Of a stretch of DNA of 64,000 nt, positions 35,060-45,655 are shown in pieces. This DNA is from Amoebophrya sp. A120. Its lineage: Eukaryota; Sar; Dinophyceae; Syndiniales; Amoebophryaceae. Numbering within the stretch: position 1 is the first letter of the stretch; each line of letters begins with the position of its first letter. The notes beneath the pieces were generated by a model. It worked only from the letters and a program-made list of their open reading frames with translations. It ran no database searches and had not been told where the DNA came from. The position numbers and the translations under genes were made by a program. The stretch is taken from assembly GCA_905178155.1 (NCBI GenBank), contig CAJINV010000024.1, positions 213,813 to 277,812 of the forward strand, written 5' to 3'.

Positions 35060-35835
35060 GTTTCTTTGATGCGGCGCCTCCGGGAAAACGTTCTCTCATG
35101 CGGCGCTTCAGGGCGGCGGCGCCCGCTGGCTTTCGACGGCGCCAATACGCTGCGGCGCTCCAGAAGTCCCGCGCGCGGGGGGCAGCGCCCTGGCGGCATT
35201 GGGAAGAGCTTGCGACGAACCCTGAACAGCGGGCCGCGCCGGCAGCGGGCGTCGAAGAATTCCGCGGCAGAGCTTCGGGCAGCGCCGGCGAGGGGCGTCG
35301 GGCAGCGCCGCGGCGGAGCATCGAGGGCGCCCGCGCGGGGCGCCGGGCCGCGCCGGCGGGGAGCGTCGAACACCGCCCCGGCGGAGCGTCAAACGCCGCC
35401 GCGGCAGAGCGCCGGTGAGTGTTCACGAGAAGCATCGAGGAGGCGCGGCGGGGAAGCGTCGAAAGGCGCGGCGGGAAAGCGTCGAAAACCGTCTTGCGGG
35501 GGCGCCGCGCAGCGCCGGAATAGACCGACACGCCGCGCCTGCGACGAGCGTCGCGCCGTGGCAGCAGACAGCGCCGAATAGCGCCTGCGAAGAGCGCCGG
35601 GAACGCCCGCGAGGGGCGCCAAGCAGCGCCGCGGCGGCACGTCGAACGCCACCGCAGCATCACGGCTGGACGTGAGCGCGACAAGTTTCGGGAAGCGCTT
35701 GCGAGGAGCTCCGCGGGGCAGCGTTGAGCAAGGACGCGGCGGGGCACCGCGGCGCCGGCAAGAGGCGTTGGGTCGCGGTGGTGCGGGGTAGCGCGCCGCT
35801 TTGGGAACGAGCGAGGCGCGGTGGCCACGGCGGAA
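35060..35835. repeat. GC-rich degenerate repeat array
   Basis: Dense, imperfect repetitions of units like GCGCCGCGGCGG followed by A/C-CGTCGA fill the block, and it shares a segment with 33.2 kb. Frames of over 300 codons on the minus strand are Arg/Ala/Pro-rich low complexity and follow from base composition. Confidence 0.65.
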
Positions 35836-36104
35836 CATAGTCCAGCTGCGGACGCGCCCTCTGTGTGATCATGCGCCGCCTTACGGTCCGCTAAGTTCAA
35901 CGTCCCGCACCCCGGTGGTATCCGCACCGCGCGCTCGAAGCGGGTGGGTGGGGGGGGGGGTCCCAAGGACATATGGTGTGCGGGCTCGCGGCGCACAGAC
36001 CCAGTGGCCCGGTTGGAGATACTGCTCGGAAGGGACCCACCAAGGCTCCGCACACCTATCCACCCAGACAGAGGCTGATCAGTTTAACAAAGGTGGATGC
36101 TAAA

Positions 36105-36750
36105 GGTTGGAAAATTTTTCACGTGTCGTAGAAGCTCAAAAAGTCGACGCATTTAGTTGAAAATGGATGCAGTCCCTATAGTTTTGCAAGATCTTTTAAG
36201 CCCCTGAATCAGATTGCACATGAAGCGCACAAATGTGCACTGTTTTGCGGAAAGTAAAAAATTCAAAAAATTAGGGATGTGGTGCAGAAGCCGGAGAAGT
36301 TGGCTGATTTAGCTGCTATCTGGTGCAATCCCTCTACTTTTACATAATCGCTTATTCCATTGGATCAGTTTACACCAACGGCAGCAAAAACTTGCACAAT
36401 TCCGCGAAAATCAAAATAGTAAAAATTGCAGACATGGCGCAGAAGCATGATAAATTGGCCAATTTATCTGGAAATCAATGCGCATCATATTGTTGCGCAT
36501 GATCACTAAGTGCTGTGGAACAGTTTGCCACCAGCATTGATTAATATGGCGCATTTTTATGAAGTGTAAAAATTCAAAAAATTTGCAATATGGTGTAGAA
36601 ACCTGAAAAATGCACGAACTAGCCTAATAATGCATATAATCTATATAGTATCTTCCAATCTCTTGATCCGCTGGAGCAAATTATAAAATTAGCGAAAGAA
36701 TATATAGAATTTTATAAGATTAGCGAAATTGAGAAAATCACAGATGTGGT
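36105..36750. repeat. Satellite of about 155 bp, left part
   Basis: AT-rich, diverged tandem units. The landmark GATGTGGTGCAGAAGC recurs in altered form near 36126, 36282, 36432, 36588 and 36745, a spacing of 150-157 bp. The last unit is interrupted by the retrotransposon. Confidence 0.75.
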
Positions 36751-36755
36751 GTGTA

Positions 36756-37577
36756 TGAGTCTGGCTGTGTTTTGCGCTACTTCTGTGCCTTAACTATTTG
36801 GAAAATAGGTTTGACACTTACAGTAGTACTTGAGCGATCTTTGGGATGCTCATATCGGTACTCTGTACTTACTTAGATTCGTTCTTGTGACACAGAAGAG
36901 AAGCTACACAAAAAGTACTATTCGGCATCGTGCAGCCTTGTCGTACAACTGAGAGCCGTACTCTCGATCGGGACTACGAGAGAACCAAATGCTTTTTTCG
37001 GGTCGTAGTTGTAGAGCCACTTGCTTCCAACACTACCTTCAAGCATGCGACTCTCACCCCCAATCCACAGGTCTTTTTTTCGTTGGCGTAATTCTAGATT
37101 ACACATCGAAAGCGCCCCTTTGGTGGTATATCCTACAACGCTGAGGACGTTGCTTGGACTCCTTGTACTTCTGATGTTTTCGCAAGAACGTATCTGATGA
37201 AAACCACTTCTATGAGCCCATTGCTCTGCTCTGCGAGCCCGCTGGTGATTCGCTCTTGTCCGGTGTGTATTGTTCTCTTCTAAGATCCCAAAGCAACCTT
37301 ATCATGGCTAGTATAACCACCTTTATACTACTAGTTCTCATCTTTAGTGGATGGCCTATTCAGTTCTTCAGCTCCGCGACTACATCGCGTAGCGCGCCGC
37401 AGCTGAGTGAGAGACAAGAGCGCATACAAGGGGATACGACCTCAGAGAGAGGCACACACCTGCTTCGAGCAGGCATGTATTCCCGGTTTCCCTCGTGGAA
37501 ACGCGTGCGTGTACGCAAAAAGCGTCCACCCGATCTAGTGTCGTGTGAAGATCTCTCTTCGGTCACAAAAACCGAAA
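36756..37577 (+). repeat. 5' LTR
   Basis: Starts TGAGTCTGGCTGT and ends CACAAAAACCGAAA. It has the same length as the 3' LTR (822 bp). By eye there are about 24 differences, 21 of them transitions. It ends AA rather than the usual CA. Confidence 0.9.
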
Positions 37578-40500
37578 CTGGTAGCGGAGAGAGGTTGTGC
37601 TCTTCACTGACACAACCTACAGCCATCTTCGATGTGTGTTACCAGCCTATCTTATTCTCAATTAACATTGTTTTTATCTTAATCGCGAGCTTAGCGCTTG
37701 CTACATGGGGACTAGGATATACCACAGGGGCGTATGGCTATAGAAAACACAAAAGAAACATGAGTTCCGACAAGACGGAGAAGCTTGAGACCGGCGTTCC
37801 CGTTTTCTCCGGGAAGCCCCAGGACTTGAGAAAGTACACAAGCCGCGCTCGACGTTACCTCCTCGGCCTCAAGAAGAAAGAAGTTTCCTCAGGCATCATT
37901 GATCTCCTCAATGTGGTGGAGAAGAACGACTCCGATTTGTACCTCGAGTTCATCGACGAGTTACCCGGAGGAGAAGATGACCTCGGCACGCTCACGAGCC
38001 TGGAAGACATGATGAAGATCTGGCGCGTGGTGGCGTTTGGAAAAAGCGAAGAAAAGAACGAGGTCGTGACGAGCTTCAACGCCTTGTTGGACGTGGGTAT
38101 CAGCAAGAAGAACAAGACCCAGACCAACGCCCGGAAGCTGAACGAGGTGGCCTCGGACTTCAACTGTGCCGTCGAGTGTCATGGAATTCGTGTCGAAGGC
38201 CGTCGTACGTTCCCTGGCGACATGTGCCCGGAATGCAAGATGACGCAGGTGTACCTTCGCGGTCACGGTCAGGTGGTGAAACGCGACAGCAACGGGAGCC
38301 AGGTGGTCGACGGTACTGGCAACAAGGTCATGGTCGATTGCAAGTACAAGGACGAGGCGTTGCAATTCTATCCGACCGAATTGCTCAATGACATCCTGAA
38401 GGCCTGCATGCTCCTGCGGAAGTACAAACTCGACCCGGAGACCCTGGCTAAGGTCATGCAGAGCTGTGACATCTTGGACTACGACTCCGTGATCAACTCC
38501 CTGGCCATCCAGGACCGTGCTAAGCGAATTTATTCTGCAGGGGGTGCTAGCAGTGGAACGTCGATTTTTCGGGTCGAAGACACGGAAGAAGAAGATTCCG
38601 ACTCGGAAGAAGAGTTTCTTGATTCGTACAAGATTTGCGAGGAGGACCTCGGGCACATGAGCGATGAATTGAAGGACTGCCTGCGCGACATCCTCTTCAC
38701 TGGAAATCGCGCGACCACCGGCAAGGGACAAAACAATCGCCGCAGCGACCGTGCGTCCCGGTTCTGGCAGAAGAAGTTCACGAAGGGTGCCCAACGTGCT
38801 CTCGGAGGTCGGAAAGGCCGTGGCAAAGGATCCGCGCGACAAGTCGACGGTGAGGTGTACGCCGTACCGGACTTCAACGGCATCTGCTACGCGTGCAAGC
38901 AGCGTGGACACAAAGCGGCGAAGTGTCCGAAGAACAATCCCTCTGTGATTGCCGCGGTGATTGAAGAGATGAGCGATCATTTTGGAATGGTGTTCTCGGT
39001 GTCAGAAGCGAAGCCGGACAGTACCACGACGCCCGCGTCAAGCTCCTCTTCTTCTTCGTCTACGACAACCACGGGTGGAAAAAAGCATGGAATTGGCCTT
39101 GTGGACCTGCGCGAGGAAGCGCCGATGTCGGAACAGGAAAAGGCGGAAGTGGTATCTAATTTTTCATCAACAAATAAATCCAAATCCAAACATGTCTCTT
39201 ACGCATATGGTGATGATTTTGAATTAGCTAAATCCCACAAAAAGGAAATCAAAAATGAACAAGAAATCGAAATCTCAACAAATGCATCCGAAAATGAAAT
39301 TGAGCCTCCATCTGTAGAAGAATCTCTGGCGCCATCAATTTGTATCAAAGAATCGAGCTGCGAACATTTTCGTTCTGTAACATCCAAATTTGCAGAGTCT
39401 TGTATTTTCGAAAATCTCTGGGAGAACGAACTTGATTTGATTTGTAATGAACTACCTGGCACCAATGTAAATAATGCTGAGCTTGGCACTTCTTACTCGG
39501 ATGACAAAGATACCTTTTTTGATGCACTGGAAGACGATGTTGAGTTCCGTGATGTTCCAACTCGCCGTCGTATCGTTGGACAACGACAGCGGCGTCGCGA
39601 AAACGCGACCAAACGAAATGATATCCAAAAGGCTCTTGAGAAACAAAAAGATGACGCTCTGTTCCTCGATCCTATTTGGACTCCAAAACGTGAACTCCAC
39701 GAAAAGGATCGCGCGCGACACAATTGCGTTGAAATTTGTGATGAATTTCATGTGCCTCGTGTACTAACTGCTGAGGAAACAGGGATAGAAGTTTCAAACG
39801 CGTGCGGTGAATTCAGTAAAAGTCTGAAGATATCTCGAACGATGAGTGCCGTGCTTCGTGCCGGTGAATCCGATCTCCCTTTGAGCCAAGGGATTCTCGA
39901 CAGCGGGGCTAGCCTTTGCGTCATAGGAGAACGGCGACTGCTTCAGATTTTTAAGGAGCTCGAGAAACGCGGAGTTCCACGGCCAAGTATCCTTCCTTCT
40001 TCGCGAAAGATGAGATATGCGGGCGGAGGAATTGGGTCGAGCCGCGGGACCGTCATGTTGCCCGTACAGAATGCTGGTTTTACCGGAACGCTCGCGGTCG
40101 AGGTGATCGAGGGTTCCACGCCGCTTTTACTTGGTCTACCAGCGATGCGGAGCATGAGCGCGGTACTAGATTTTTGTGAAGCTAGAGTGTATGTTTCTAA
40201 GCGTAACAAATCTCACATAGTGCAACTTCTCAAACCTTCTGAAAACACCTTCGCAATTGAAATTTATCCCGAGAAGCTCCTTCGTGGTGCTGAACTCAAG
40301 CAACAACAGATTAAAAGCCAAGACCTACCTCGCTTTGTAGGATTCACAGAAGATTTTGATGCTGAAGAAGAAACAAGTGAAGGAGTACGTGAAAAGGTTG
40401 GTGATATTATTAACAGAAGATATGTGCCAGGTGAGTGGAAACTGAAGGTGAGCAACTATCATCAATTTTGTTCAAAATTGCATAAGGCATTAGGACACAA

Positions 40501-43500
40501 CAGACAGAAAGTAGTTCTTCTGCTAAAACAAGCTTGTGCTCCAAATGATATCGTCAAAACCTACGAGAAAATCTGTGACAGTTGTCCTGATTGTGCTCGT
40601 TATCAAGCTCATCCTCGGACACACAAAGCGTCAATCTCGAATTTGACAACAAAGGAAAATGAAATTTGGCATGCTGATTGCATATTTCCCGACTGCGGTG
40701 GGCAGAAAGTATGCTTTTACCATTGCGTCGACCGACACGTAGCGGACTCCTTCGTGCGGTTCATGGAGCGGATGGACAGTAGCCTGTTTGTCAAAAAGTG
40801 CATAGAATCGGGACAATATTTTCATGGCTATCCAACAGAAAAATGGACTATGGACTTAGGGTCCAACTTTGTTGCAGAAGAAAGTAAAAAGGCTCTTCGC
40901 GAGCTTTGTGCCGAAACGTGCAAAATCGAGTGGGCACCTGCACGATGTGCGGAAGGAAATAACTATGCAGAAAGAAGAGGCGCATGGGTCAAAAAGCTCA
41001 TCGAAATTACATATAATCGTTTCAAAGAGGCACTAGGTACTGAGCCTGACTTTGAAACTATTGGCTTCGAAGTGACTCGGATTATCGAAAGACTTCCAAT
41101 CGACAAAAGTGGTGAGCAACCTTTTGAAAGAAGATACCAAAAGGCACCATGCCACTGGTTGCCTGTTGAGACTTTAGATTATGAAAACGGCTACACCACT
41201 GCTGAGCTGCAGAAAAACGAAGTCATTAACAGCATTATCAACGAGGCTATTCAAAAGCTGAAAGCTGAAAGTGTCATTGAGCGGGTCATGAAACATAACG
41301 TGCCTCGTGATGGTAGGAAATATGAGGTGGGGGAAAAGGTTCGATGTTTCAATAAGCTATCAGGGCGATGGGACCTGCCGGCAACCTACTTAAGCCGAAC
41401 CTGCGACAAATACGCGACCCTCCAATTCCTTGACCGCAAAGAACCTTCGCAGTTTAAATCTACCATGGTCAAGCATTGGACAGCGTCAGAAAAAGCGGAG
41501 CCACCGGAGGATCTGCAGGTCCATGAAGCTATCTCTACCCATGCTTTTCAACAGAAGCAAGATTCGTACTTGCAAAACCATTTCCCTCGAGGAAGCGCTC
41601 CCCAGGCTGAAACAAATCTAGAACGCCAACGAATGCTAGAAGATGCGCCTACATGTGGTCCCCATGATGACATTGGGAAACTGATAGGCATGATCGAAAA
41701 CAGCTGGAGATTTCTCCGCCCCAATCAATATTCTCTTGAGTGGGGATACGTGCAGACGACTCATAACGGACGTGCAGCTTATCGTAATCCAAATCAAAAC
41801 AAGCCGGTAGAAGACGCAATTAGGGAATTTGCGCGCAGTGAGCTAAATTTTACTACCAACGCAATCAGGATTACTAAGAAGCAACACTGTGACAAATTTG
41901 CATTACTTAAACGAGACAATGAGCAGAAGCTGTTGGTCGTCAAGCAAGACGGAACATTTCGGGTGTTGGACTTTTCCTATGGACATCGGAATCAGCATGC
42001 TGACGTGAAGGGGGTGCTCCGCAGGTGGCAGTATGACTATTGTATTGCATTAGGGAGAGACCCAAACCGAACAGCAGCTGGCGCGATACCTGTTCGACCG
42101 GTGTTCTGTCGAAGTTGTAACACGAGCCGGAGTGTGCACGCAAATGAGTATCATGATATCAAGAGTCAATATCCAAATGGAATTTTGTGTTCCAATTTGC
42201 TAGGGTGTAGTTGTCAGATTATCTCTGATCATTCACAAATTTGGAGTCGTGATAAAACGATGGCTCGCTACAATAGACGTCAGCTTGAGATGCTGAGCGA
42301 AGGAGCCGGAGGAGGCAGTCCACCGCCATCCTCTGACCCACCGCCAACTTCAAGTAGCAGCAGCTCCGAAAGTGATGATGAAGCAGAATCTGATAGTTCC
42401 TTCGAGGAACAACAAGCTCCCGACACCCTCCCTGGACCTTCTGTACGCGGAGCTGATTACTGGGAACAGGACGGATGCGATTGGATACGACGCCACGTGG
42501 TACCCCGTACGACGATGTTTTATCCCACCGATGCCGCTGCGTCACTGCATGATCTAGGATGTCAGCGGATCACCACGATGACGTCGTGTGCGACCGGACG
42601 GTCCGTCACACATCAAGATTCCTGGGAAGAAAGCGAAGGCGGGAAAAGCGAGTGGTTCTGGACAGGGGCAACCCGTTTCCAGAAATTGGAAAATCGGTAT
42701 ATTACTGGTCCTACTCGAAAGCGTACTAGAATTGGTCATGTGAATCGTGTTTCATGCATTTTTGGTGCACTTGATTTTTTTGATGAAGGTGATAAACTGA
42801 CTAGTGACAATATCAGCGAAATCAAGAACTGGTGCAAATTTAACCATTTTCACATTTGGTCAGGGAGATGCATCAAGAAAAATCCTAATCCCCGGCTAAC
42901 CGCAGGCTGTCTCATCTTAGACCCAAATAATAATGTTGTAATTGGAAAACGGGATGGCCAAGGATTACATATAGGGGAATACGGGATTACTTTGCACCGG
43001 GACGATGAGTGGATTGGCGATCTCCAACATGTGTATCGTATCTCTCATGAACAAGAAGTGTATGACCAATATGCATGCCAATTTATCCGGGAACATGGTC
43101 GTTTCGTTTCGTGCGATGACTCGAGTGAAGTTGATTTAGATGTGGCATCTGGTCCACGTGGGCATAATACGATCTACCACGTGATTAGTCCAGAAGTTGC
43201 AGATGCTCTTCTGAGATCAGGAGGAGATGATGAAATTCGCAAGGAGTCGTCGGCTTTAGGCTTCGTGCCGATATTTTTAGTTCAGAAAGAGTTGACGCAG
43301 GCTCAAGTAGATCAAGATTTGGTCGACCCTGGATTTGTACAATCTGAACTCAAGGAGTGGAAATCATTCCTCGCGAATGACTCTCTAGAGGTCATAGACC
43401 GTAGTGAAGCTACCAATATGGTCAAGCCTCGCCTCGTTCGTACTTATAAGTACGAGGATCCAAATAACTTCGAGTTAATTACAAAAAGAAAAACGCGAGC

Positions 43501-45382
43501 TATTTTGCAAGGTTTTTCAGATGACCGCCTTCGTAGCGGTTTACTTACTGATAGTCCTACAGTGTTACTATCTAATCTCAGGCTAATGATACAATTAGGA
43601 GTTCAGAAAAGATGGAATTATCGAGTTTTCGATGTTCCTACTGCTTTCCTTCGTGGAAAATTAGATCCAGGACGGGTGGAATTCGAACCACCTCCGGTGT
43701 TGAGAAAGTTGTTGAACATCGAAAATCAACCGGATAAAATTTGTAGATGCAAAAGTTCTGTATATGGACTTGCAGATGCACCTCGGTGCTTTTATCTGCA
43801 GTTTCGTTCTTATTTGGAAAAGAACGGATTCCAGGCATCAACAGTAGATCCCAGTGTATTTTTGTATTTCAACAAAGAACAAACTGACAACGCCAAGTCC
43901 TTCGAGGAAATTTTACAAAAGAAGTATAATAGTGCTGAAGGAAGAAGCAGTCATGATCTGATTGATTTTCTCAGTAAGGAAACGACTTCGAGTCGTGTTT
44001 TGGAAGGATTCATTGCTTTACATGTGGATGATGGATTGGCATATGGTACGGACAGTTTCCTGGCTGGACCGATTAAGAAGCTGGCAAGTGACTGGAATAT
44101 CGAGTCATTTAAAGAAGGAGACTTTAAGTATCTGGGAGGACGCATGCATCCTGAGGGGCAGGATTTGTATATTGACTTTTCAGCTCATCTGGAGAAGGCA
44201 AAGAAAGTGGAAATTCCCAAGAAGATGGTAGGCAGCAATTGGGAAGAGTATGCAGATGATGAGCCACTGAGTAAAGTCTTGCATAGCGAATTCCGATCTC
44301 TCTTAGGGAGTCTTATGTATGTGTGCTCGCATGGTCACCCTTTGGGTGCTCATGAAGTCCATAAAGCTTCAAGTTATGCATCCTGTCCCACGTTTGGAAA
44401 TCTTCGTGATTTAAATCGAGTTTTCTACAAAATGAAAAAGACTCCAATGAGAATTCGCATCTCAGCACAGAAAAATCCCTATTTTGCAGTTTTTGGTGAT
44501 GCAAGTTTCGCTACTGGTCGTGGCGCTAAGACGCCGGTGGGCCGTGCAATCTGTTTTACAAGTGATGAAGCTTTGAGCTCTGAATGTGAAAATGATGCAT
44601 CAGCCTCACTCCTATTTTGGAAAACCACTAACCTCTCGCGGGTTGTTCATAGTACTAAGGCTGGCGAAACATTGTCCATTATCGAAGGAATTGACTCAGC
44701 AATTCTTTTAAGATACTTATGGTACGAGTGTACTGGTGATGTACTTGCACTTCGTGTGTACACTGACTGCAATTCCCTCGTGGAAAATATGCATAAACTC
44801 AGTATTCCAAAAGAAAAGGGTCTAGTGCTCGCAAACGAACAGCTGAAACAGTTCTTGGAAAATGATCACGGTGATCATCTACGTCATATAGATAGTCAGC
44901 ATCAGTTAGCTGATTGCTTAACTAAACCATTTACCTTCGGGGTAAAACATCAGATGTTCGAAGCTTGCTGTGACGGAATCTTAAGAGGATGTAGAAATAA
45001 TAAGACGATGCGAGCGAAAGCTCACAGCAAGTCTAAAAAGTGTTATACTTCAAAACACAAAAATCAAACTGACCGACTCCGTCAAACAGCAGATGGCAAA
45101 GCTACAGTATCTACAGTGCCAGGTCGTGCTGAGAGTGTAACTCTAGAAGCACTCAAACGTCTTAACGAGCTATATGGTGAAAGTCATGATGTTTCAGATC
45201 AATATGAAATCTACGATCCACAAAACAGGACGGACTGTTCGAATACGACTATCTCAACGCCGACGGAACCTCCGCCGAGCGGGAGTAATTCGGAAGACAG
45301 TGGTCTCGCGCCGGGAAGTCCTGTAGATGAGTTTGATAATCGAGAACCATTAGAGTCTCCACTGAGCTCTCCTTATGATTAG
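37304..45382 (+). CDS. Copia Gag-Pol polyprotein
   Basis: The frame is open without interruption from 37256 to the TAG at 45380. A conventional Gag start is the ATG at 37760 (MSSDKTEKLETG), after the primer site. An ATG at 37304 inside the LTR would add two hydrophobic segments. Residues below are counted from 37256. A CX2CX4HX4C zinc knuckle (CYACKQRGHKAAKC) lies near 543; protease LDSGAS near 880; integrase HHCC zinc finger near 1075-1112 and DDE residues in WHADC, TMDLGSNF and NYAERRG near 1140, 1199 and 1237. RT has FDVPTAFLRG near 2124 and HVDDGLAYG near 2256. RNase H has FGDASFA near 2413, VYTDCNSLV near 2502 and QLADCLTKPF near 2552. At over 2500 residues it is roughly twice the usual copia length. 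The excess includes an acidic linker (about 600-860) and a Cys-rich region between integrase and RT. All catalytic motifs look intact. Confidence 0.93.
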   Translation: MASITTFILLVLIFSGWPIQFFSSATTSRSAPQLSERQERIQGDTTSERGTHLLRAGMYSRFPSWKRVRVRKKRPPDLVSCEDLSSVTKTETGSGERLCSSLTQPTAIFDVCYQPILFSINIVFILIASLALATWGLGYTTGAYGYRKHKRNMSSDKTEKLETGVPVFSGKPQDLRKYTSRARRYLLGLKKKEVSSGIIDLLNVVEKNDSDLYLEFIDELPGGEDDLGTLTSLEDMMKIWRVVAFGKSEEKNEVVTSFNALLDVGISKKNKTQTNARKLNEVASDFNCAVECHGIRVEGRRTFPGDMCPECKMTQVYLRGHGQVVKRDSNGSQVVDGTGNKVMVDCKYKDEALQFYPTELLNDILKACMLLRKYKLDPETLAKVMQSCDILDYDSVINSLAIQDRAKRIYSAGGASSGTSIFRVEDTEEEDSDSEEEFLDSYKICEEDLGHMSDELKDCLRDILFTGNRATTGKGQNNRRSDRASRFWQKKFTKGAQRALGGRKGRGKGSARQVDGEVYAVPDFNGICYACKQRGHKAAKCPKNNPSVIAAVIEEMSDHFGMVFSVSEAKPDSTTTPASSSSSSSSTTTTGGKKHGIGLVDLREEAPMSEQEKAEVVSNFSSTNKSKSKHVSYAYGDDFELAKSHKKEIKNEQEIEISTNASENEIEPPSVEESLAPSICIKESSCEHFRSVTSKFAESCIFENLWENELDLICNELPGTNVNNAELGTSYSDDKDTFFDALEDDVEFRDVPTRRRIVGQRQRRRENATKRNDIQKALEKQKDDALFLDPIWTPKRELHEKDRARHNCVEICDEFHVPRVLTAEETGIEVSNACGEFSKSLKISRTMSAVLRAGESDLPLSQGILDSGASLCVIGERRLLQIFKELEKRGVPRPSILPSSRKMRYAGGGIGSSRGTVMLPVQNAGFTGTLAVEVIEGSTPLLLGLPAMRSMSAVLDFCEARVYVSKRNKSHIVQLLKPSENTFAIEIYPEKLLRGAELKQQQIKSQDLPRFVGFTEDFDAEEETSEGVREKVGDIINRRYVPGEWKLKVSNYHQFCSKLHKALGHNRQKVVLLLKQACAPNDIVKTYEKICDSCPDCARYQAHPRTHKASISNLTTKENEIWHADCIFPDCGGQKVCFYHCVDRHVADSFVRFMERMDSSLFVKKCIESGQYFHGYPTEKWTMDLGSNFVAEESKKALRELCAETCKIEWAPARCAEGNNYAERRGAWVKKLIEITYNRFKEALGTEPDFETIGFEVTRIIERLPIDKSGEQPFERRYQKAPCHWLPVETLDYENGYTTAELQKNEVINSIINEAIQKLKAESVIERVMKHNVPRDGRKYEVGEKVRCFNKLSGRWDLPATYLSRTCDKYATLQFLDRKEPSQFKSTMVKHWTASEKAEPPEDLQVHEAISTHAFQQKQDSYLQNHFPRGSAPQAETNLERQRMLEDAPTCGPHDDIGKLIGMIENSWRFLRPNQYSLEWGYVQTTHNGRAAYRNPNQNKPVEDAIREFARSELNFTTNAIRITKKQHCDKFALLKRDNEQKLLVVKQDGTFRVLDFSYGHRNQHADVKGVLRRWQYDYCIALGRDPNRTAAGAIPVRPVFCRSCNTSRSVHANEYHDIKSQYPNGILCSNLLGCSCQIISDHSQIWSRDKTMARYNRRQLEMLSEGAGGGSPPPSSDPPPTSSSSSSESDDEAESDSSFEEQQAPDTLPGPSVRGADYWEQDGCDWIRRHVVPRTTMFYPTDAAASLHDLGCQRITTMTSCATGRSVTHQDSWEESEGGKSEWFWTGATRFQKLENRYITGPTRKRTRIGHVNRVSCIFGALDFFDEGDKLTSDNISEIKNWCKFNHFHIWSGRCIKKNPNPRLTAGCLILDPNNNVVIGKRDGQGLHIGEYGITLHRDDEWIGDLQHVYRISHEQEVYDQYACQFIREHGRFVSCDDSSEVDLDVASGPRGHNTIYHVISPEVADALLRSGGDDEIRKESSALGFVPIFLVQKELTQAQVDQDLVDPGFVQSELKEWKSFLANDSLEVIDRSEATNMVKPRLVRTYKYEDPNNFELITKRKTRAILQGFSDDRLRSGLLTDSPTVLLSNLRLMIQLGVQKRWNYRVFDVPTAFLRGKLDPGRVEFEPPPVLRKLLNIENQPDKICRCKSSVYGLADAPRCFYLQFRSYLEKNGFQASTVDPSVFLYFNKEQTDNAKSFEEILQKKYNSAEGRSSHDLIDFLSKETTSSRVLEGFIALHVDDGLAYGTDSFLAGPIKKLASDWNIESFKEGDFKYLGGRMHPEGQDLYIDFSAHLEKAKKVEIPKKMVGSNWEEYADDEPLSKVLHSEFRSLLGSLMYVCSHGHPLGAHEVHKASSYASCPTFGNLRDLNRVFYKMKKTPMRIRISAQKNPYFAVFGDASFATGRGAKTPVGRAICFTSDEALSSECENDASASLLFWKTTNLSRVVHSTKAGETLSIIEGIDSAILLRYLWYECTGDVLALRVYTDCNSLVENMHKLSIPKEKGLVLANEQLKQFLENDHGDHLRHIDSQHQLADCLTKPFTFGVKHQMFEACCDGILRGCRNNKTMRAKAHSKSKKCYTSKHKNQTDRLRQTADGKATVSTVPGRAESVTLEALKRLNELYGESHDVSDQYEIYDPQNRTDCSNTTISTPTEPPPSGSNSEDSGLAPGSPVDEFDNREPLESPLSSPYD
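37579..37597 (+). other. Primer-binding site, initiator-Met-like
   Basis: TGGTAGCGGAGAGAGGTTG begins one base after the LTR. Its first part resembles the complement of the 3' end of eukaryotic initiator methionine tRNA (TGGTAGCAGAGG), the usual primer for copia elements, with a few mismatches. Confidence 0.65.
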
Positions 45383-45655
45383 ACGTCACAGTTCTATTTT
45401 TCGTCCTAGCGATGAGTGTTGTTTCCTCGAGAAAAATGATTTGATATCAATGAAAGCTTCTGTTCCTCGTGAAAGAAGCCCACATCCCGACTTCTATGTT
45501 TATTTTACCAAATTTTCCTGTTCCTCGTGAAAGGATTTCTGGTATAACGATCCGAAGTCACAGTTGATGTTGTATCTTGATTTCTCCATGCCATGACGCA
45601 ATGCACTTGTTAGGAAAGAGAGTACGTGTTCCATTACAGTTTTGCCTAGCACAAA
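45383..45655 (+). other. Pol-ORF junction with repeated TGTTCCTCGTGAAAG motif
   Basis: The motif occurs at 45461-45475 and 45519-45533, with a weaker copy at 45420-45434 and another (TGTTCCTCGCGAAAG) at 46854-46868. The copy at 45461 sits in an imperfect GCTTC/GAAGC hairpin. It may be an RNA signal for expressing the downstream ORFs. Confidence 0.4.

Noticed and set aside
34686-35069. 127-codon plus-strand ORF
   Set aside because: The minus strand over the same bases is equally protein-like; without splice partners the strand cannot be assigned.
34953-36053. 366-codon minus-strand ORF
   Set aside because: Low-complexity Arg/Ala/Pro sequence over a GC-rich repeat array; other frames are equally open and no domain is visible.
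36918-37106. Minus-strand 62-codon ORF conserved in both LTRs
   Set aside because: Conservation follows from LTR identity; antisense to the element and without coding evidence.
42890-43110. Nudix-like domain in the integrase-RT linker
   Set aside because: TAGCLILDPNNNVVIGKR resembles the start of a Nudix fold, but the required REXXEE catalytic helix is not present.
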